Below, piece after piece: positions 5,532 through 7,465 of a DNA stretch of 7,465 nt. The notes under the pieces were generated by a model. It searched no databases. It was not told where the DNA came from and saw nothing but the letters and a program-made list of their open reading frames with translations. A program made the translations under genes and the position numbers. The first letter of the stretch is position 1. Each line of letters begins with the position of its first letter. This stretch comes from Tannerella sp. (GTDB taxonomy: Bacteria; Bacteroidota; Bacteroidia; Bacteroidales; Tannerellaceae), in the NCBI GenBank assembly GCA_031290635.1, contig JAITNE010000222.1, positions 1 through 7,465 of the forward strand. The letters run 5' to 3'.

Positions 5532-5896
5532 AAATATTCGGAAATATTCTTTGGTTGATATTCGGCGGACTGCTTACGGCTGTCGAATATCTTATAGCAA
5601 GTCTTCTGCTGATGATTACGATTATCGGCATACCATTCGGTTTGCAGACCTTGAAACTTGCTATCCTGGCGCTGTGGCCGTTCGGCAGTCAGATAACCGA
5701 CAACGGCAATTCCGGCGGATGCCTCAACCTGCTGATGAATATCCTTTGGATTATCTTGGGCGGATTCTGGATATGTCTGTCGCATTTCTTCTTCGGATTG
5801 CTGCTATGTATAACCATCATCGGAATACCTTTCGGCCGTCAGCATTTCAAAATGGTAGGACTTGCACTGACCCCTTTCGGCAAAACTATCTCCTGA
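5528..5896 (+). CDS. YccF domain-containing inner-membrane protein
   Basis: A 122-residue membrane protein with the YccF (DUF307) domain, function unknown. It contains two internal copies of the same motif: ILWLIFGG...ITIIGIPFGLQTLKLAILALWPFG in the first half and ILWIILGG...ITIIGIPFGRQHFKMVGLALTPFG in the second, each with two hydrophobic segments. That duplication is characteristic of the family. The two halves are joined by a short polar linker (SQITDNGNSGG). The ATG at 5528 is used because an upstream in-frame TTG falls within the -7 promoter element. The gene has its own promoter and lies 40 bp ahead of dusB on the same strand, so the two are probably cotranscribed. E. coli YccF is longer at its C-terminus; this version ends right after the second motif (PFGKTIS). 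Confidence 0.92.
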   Translation: MKIFGNILWLIFGGLLTAVEYLIASLLLMITIIGIPFGLQTLKLAILALWPFGSQITDNGNSGGCLNLLMNILWIILGGFWICLSHFFFGLLLCITIIGIPFGRQHFKMVGLALTPFGKTIS

Positions 5897-5922
5897 AAAC
5901 TATCTCCCAAGATAAAACTATC
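5882..5922 (+). repeat. Short direct repeats around the YccF stop codon
   Basis: AAAACTATCTCC occurs at 5882-5893 and again at 5896-5907, and AAAACTATC recurs at 5914-5922. The first copy encodes the last residues of the YccF protein and its stop codon falls just before the second. The likely cause is slippage or small duplication in the short intergenic gap before dusB. Confidence 0.6.
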
Positions 5923-5936
5923 ATCCCGGAACAAAG

Positions 5937-6911
5937 ATGTCAATCAAAACAGGCTACATGGATTTAGGCGCAACTCCCATTTTGTTAGCGCCGATGGAAG
6001 ACGTTACCGACATATCCTTCCGTTTGATGTGCAAACGCTTCGGAGCAGACATGGTCTATACCGAGTTTGTTTCGAGCGACGCCTTGATACGCCATGTCGG
6101 CAAGACTAAAGACAAACTTGTTATCTCGTCCGAAGAACGTCCGGTTGCCATCCAGATATACGGCAAAGACATGGACGCGATGGTCGAAGCTGCCAGGATT
6201 TGCGAAGAAGCCCGGCCGGATGTGATTGATTTGAATTTCGGTTGTCCGGTAAGAAAGATTGCCGGCAAGGGAGCAGGCGCGGGATTATTGCAGAACATAC
6301 CGCTGATGCTCGACATAACGCGCGAAGTAGTCAAGGCGGTGAAGACTCCCGTAACCGTCAAAACGCGGCTTGGATGGGACAACGAACACCGCATCATCGT
6401 CGAGCTTGCCGAACAACTGCAGGATTGCGGCATAGCGGCGCTTTCGATTCATGGACGCACCCGCGCCCAGATGTACACCGGTGAAGCAGACTGGACATTG
6501 ATAGGCAAAGTGAAGCAGAACCCTCGCATGACTATTCCGGTTATCGGCAACGGCGACGTGGATTCGGCCGAAAAATGCAAGGATTGCTTCGACCGTTATG
6601 GAGTTGACGGTGTAATGATAGGTCGCGGCAGCATCGGCCGGCCATGGATTTTCGGCGAGATAAAACATTATCTGCGTACAGGCAAACTTCTGCCGGCCGA
6701 ATCATTTTCATGGTATCTCGATATACTCAAGAAGCAGGTCCTTCAAAGTGTAGAGCGCCTTGACGAGCGTCGCGGCATCCTTCACATTCGCCGTCACATA
6801 GCCGTAACGCCGCTATTCAAAGGCATTCCCGACTTCAAGTCCACCCGCATAGCCATGCTTCGCGCCGAAACCGTCGACGAGCTGTTCGGCGTCATGGATA
6901 CAATAATTTAA
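5937..6911 (+). CDS. dusB: tRNA-dihydrouridine synthase, DusB type
   Basis: Flavoenzyme that uses FMN and NADPH to reduce specific uridines of tRNA to dihydrouridine in the cytoplasm. The 324-residue length is normal for the family. Visible motifs: the N-terminal barrel start ILLAPMEDVTD (15-25), the DLNFGCPVRKI segment with the catalytic Cys103, TVKTRLGWD with the conserved lysine, the phosphate/FMN-binding IHGRTRAQMYTGEADW, and IGNGDV and GVMIGRG near the FMN phosphate. The C-terminal 80 residues form the helical tRNA-binding domain. The ATG at 5937 is used; an ATG at 5958 (MDLGATPILLAPM) is a possible alternative start and would lose only seven residues. It follows the YccF gene by 40 bp. 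Assignment to DusB rather than DusA or DusC rests on the overall sequence pattern and is good but not certain. Confidence 0.95.
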   Translation: MSIKTGYMDLGATPILLAPMEDVTDISFRLMCKRFGADMVYTEFVSSDALIRHVGKTKDKLVISSEERPVAIQIYGKDMDAMVEAARICEEARPDVIDLNFGCPVRKIAGKGAGAGLLQNIPLMLDITREVVKAVKTPVTVKTRLGWDNEHRIIVELAEQLQDCGIAALSIHGRTRAQMYTGEADWTLIGKVKQNPRMTIPVIGNGDVDSAEKCKDCFDRYGVDGVMIGRGSIGRPWIFGEIKHYLRTGKLLPAESFSWYLDILKKQVLQSVERLDERRGILHIRRHIAVTPLFKGIPDFKSTRIAMLRAETVDELFGVMDTII

Positions 6912-6923
6912 TAGCTGATAAGC

Positions 6924-6973
6924 CGGATTGCGTCGTCGTAACTTCACAGCAATTACGGGGCGAGCACAATCCG
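6924..6973 (+). other. Inverted repeat just downstream of dusB
   Basis: CGGATTG (6924-6930) and CAATCCG (6967-6973) are complementary; allowing one bulged base the match extends to AGCCGGATTG against CAATCCGCT. The 36-base interior contains a second small pairing, GTAA with TTAC. It lies 12 bases after the dusB stop, so it may form a hairpin at the end of the transcript, but no T run follows. Role uncertain. Confidence 0.45.
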
Positions 6974-7053
6974 CTAAAGATAAGCAGAATAACACCCAAA
7001 ACATGTGTTGCACATTCGTCTTTGCGAGGCAACGTTCAATTTTAATGGTTTTA

Positions 7054-7083
7054 GACAGGATAGCCTTTGCAGGCTATCCTGTC
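7054..7083. terminator. Perfect 12-bp stem-loop between convergent genes
   Basis: GACAGGATAGCC (7054-7065) and GGCTATCCTGTC (7072-7083) are perfect complements with the loop TTTGCA. It is 24 bases past the minus-strand membrane-protein stop and 142 bases past the dusB stop, so it can serve both converging transcripts. A strong T tract is missing on either strand, so it may act as a 3'-end stabiliser or as a factor-assisted terminator rather than a classical intrinsic one. Confidence 0.65.
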
Positions 7084-7107
7084 CATCAACCAAAGCAAAC
7101 TGCCTGA

Positions 7108-7465
7108 TTACTTGATTAAGGTAAATAATTTACCAATAACAGGCAACTCTTTCTTCTCACCTTTGACCGCATTGATGATGCCGATAATCGCCAAGGCCAA
7201 AATCGCCAAATAGAACACGGAATAGAGAGCCCCTGCAAGCACGACTGACACAAAAGCTAAAATTGTAGCAAGAATTCCTACAACAATCCCACCTACAATG
7301 GAGGTAAGCAGCAATAGTAGTCCCTGATTAGCGTGAAAACGGGCAAAAGGGGATTCTTTTGCCGCAAGGATGGGAACTAAAACCAAGATTCCCAAGTACG
7401 CGAGGATAGCCATAAGCTTGTTAGCTTCTGCATCCTTCTGATCAACTGATACATTTTCTTCTGAC
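7108..7465 (-). CDS. DUF4870/Tic20-like small membrane protein (5' end outside window)
   Basis: Small integral membrane protein of the DUF4870/Tic20-like type, function unknown. At least 118 codons are visible. The stretch NKLMAILAYLGILVLVPILAAKES, then PFARFHANQGLLLLL, followed by a long Gly/Ala/Val-rich hydrophobic stretch and a charged tail (KGEKKELPVIGKLFTLIK), is typical of the family; the FARFHANQG motif is the key marker. Three to four membrane segments are expected. An internal ATG at 7413 exists, but the frame stays open to the window edge with a hydrophilic stretch, SEENVSVDQKDAEANK, which is typical of the N-terminus, so the real start probably lies just beyond the window. It converges on dusB, with the 12-bp stem-loop between. 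Confidence 0.85.
   Translation of the reverse strand, partial: SEENVSVDQKDAEANKLMAILAYLGILVLVPILAAKESPFARFHANQGLLLLLTSIVGGIVVGILATILAFVSVVLAGALYSVFYLAILALAIIGIINAVKGEKKELPVIGKLFTLIK

Noticed and set aside
5551..5967. Second plus-strand frame overlapping the YccF gene
   Set aside because: The other frame has the YccF duplication and membrane segments; this one has no domain and would run into dusB.
7108..7413. Treating ATG 7413 as the start of the membrane protein
   Set aside because: The frame is open to the window edge with a hydrophilic stretch typical of the N-terminus of this family, so the gene is more likely truncated by the window.

Overview
The window looks like chromosomal DNA of a member of the Bacteroidota, probably order Bacteroidales. 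The promoters carry the Bacteroidota -7 element TAnnTTTG, start codons lack Shine-Dalgarno sequences, and the gene set fits: an M23 peptidase, an exported EEP-family hydrolase and a beta-helix lipoprotein in one operon. Genus cannot be read from this sequence.

Region 1 (1-611) has no supportable gene. It holds successive tandem arrays that all have a 21-bp (or 2 x 21-bp) period but different sequences: a degenerate array cut by the window edge (about 4-45), six 21-bp units that are each a small hairpin (53-185), and five 42-bp units built around a palindrome of up to 20 bp (216-425). After these come a 9-bp repeat and two near-identical copies of a 20-bp motif (481-578).

Region 2 (612-4805, minus strand) is a tightly packed three-gene envelope operon, read right to left: a beta-helix lipoprotein, an exported endonuclease/exonuclease/phosphatase-family protein, and an M23 (LytM-type) metallopeptidase. 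The first junction is an ATGA overlap. The second also has ATGA, but that ATG is one base out of frame with the peptidase. This points to a one-base loss in a T run, or to use of a TTG start.

Region 3 (4806-5531) has back-to-back promoters facing the lipoprotein operon and a plus-strand toxin-antitoxin pair (unrecognised small antitoxin plus a YafQ-family mRNA interferase with all its known catalytic positions). The pair is AT-rich and lies between two copies of a roughly 48-bp promoter/leader sequence, one driving the pair and one driving the next gene. It therefore looks like a separable module.

Region 4 (5528-6911, plus strand) is a probable two-gene unit: a YccF-domain membrane protein and a DusB-type tRNA-dihydrouridine synthase. 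Region 5 (6912-7465) is a convergent intergenic stretch with two inverted repeats, one a perfect 12-bp stem, followed by the minus-strand 3' part of a DUF4870/Tic20-like membrane protein whose start lies outside the window. No tRNA, rRNA, CRISPR array, transposase or integrase was seen.
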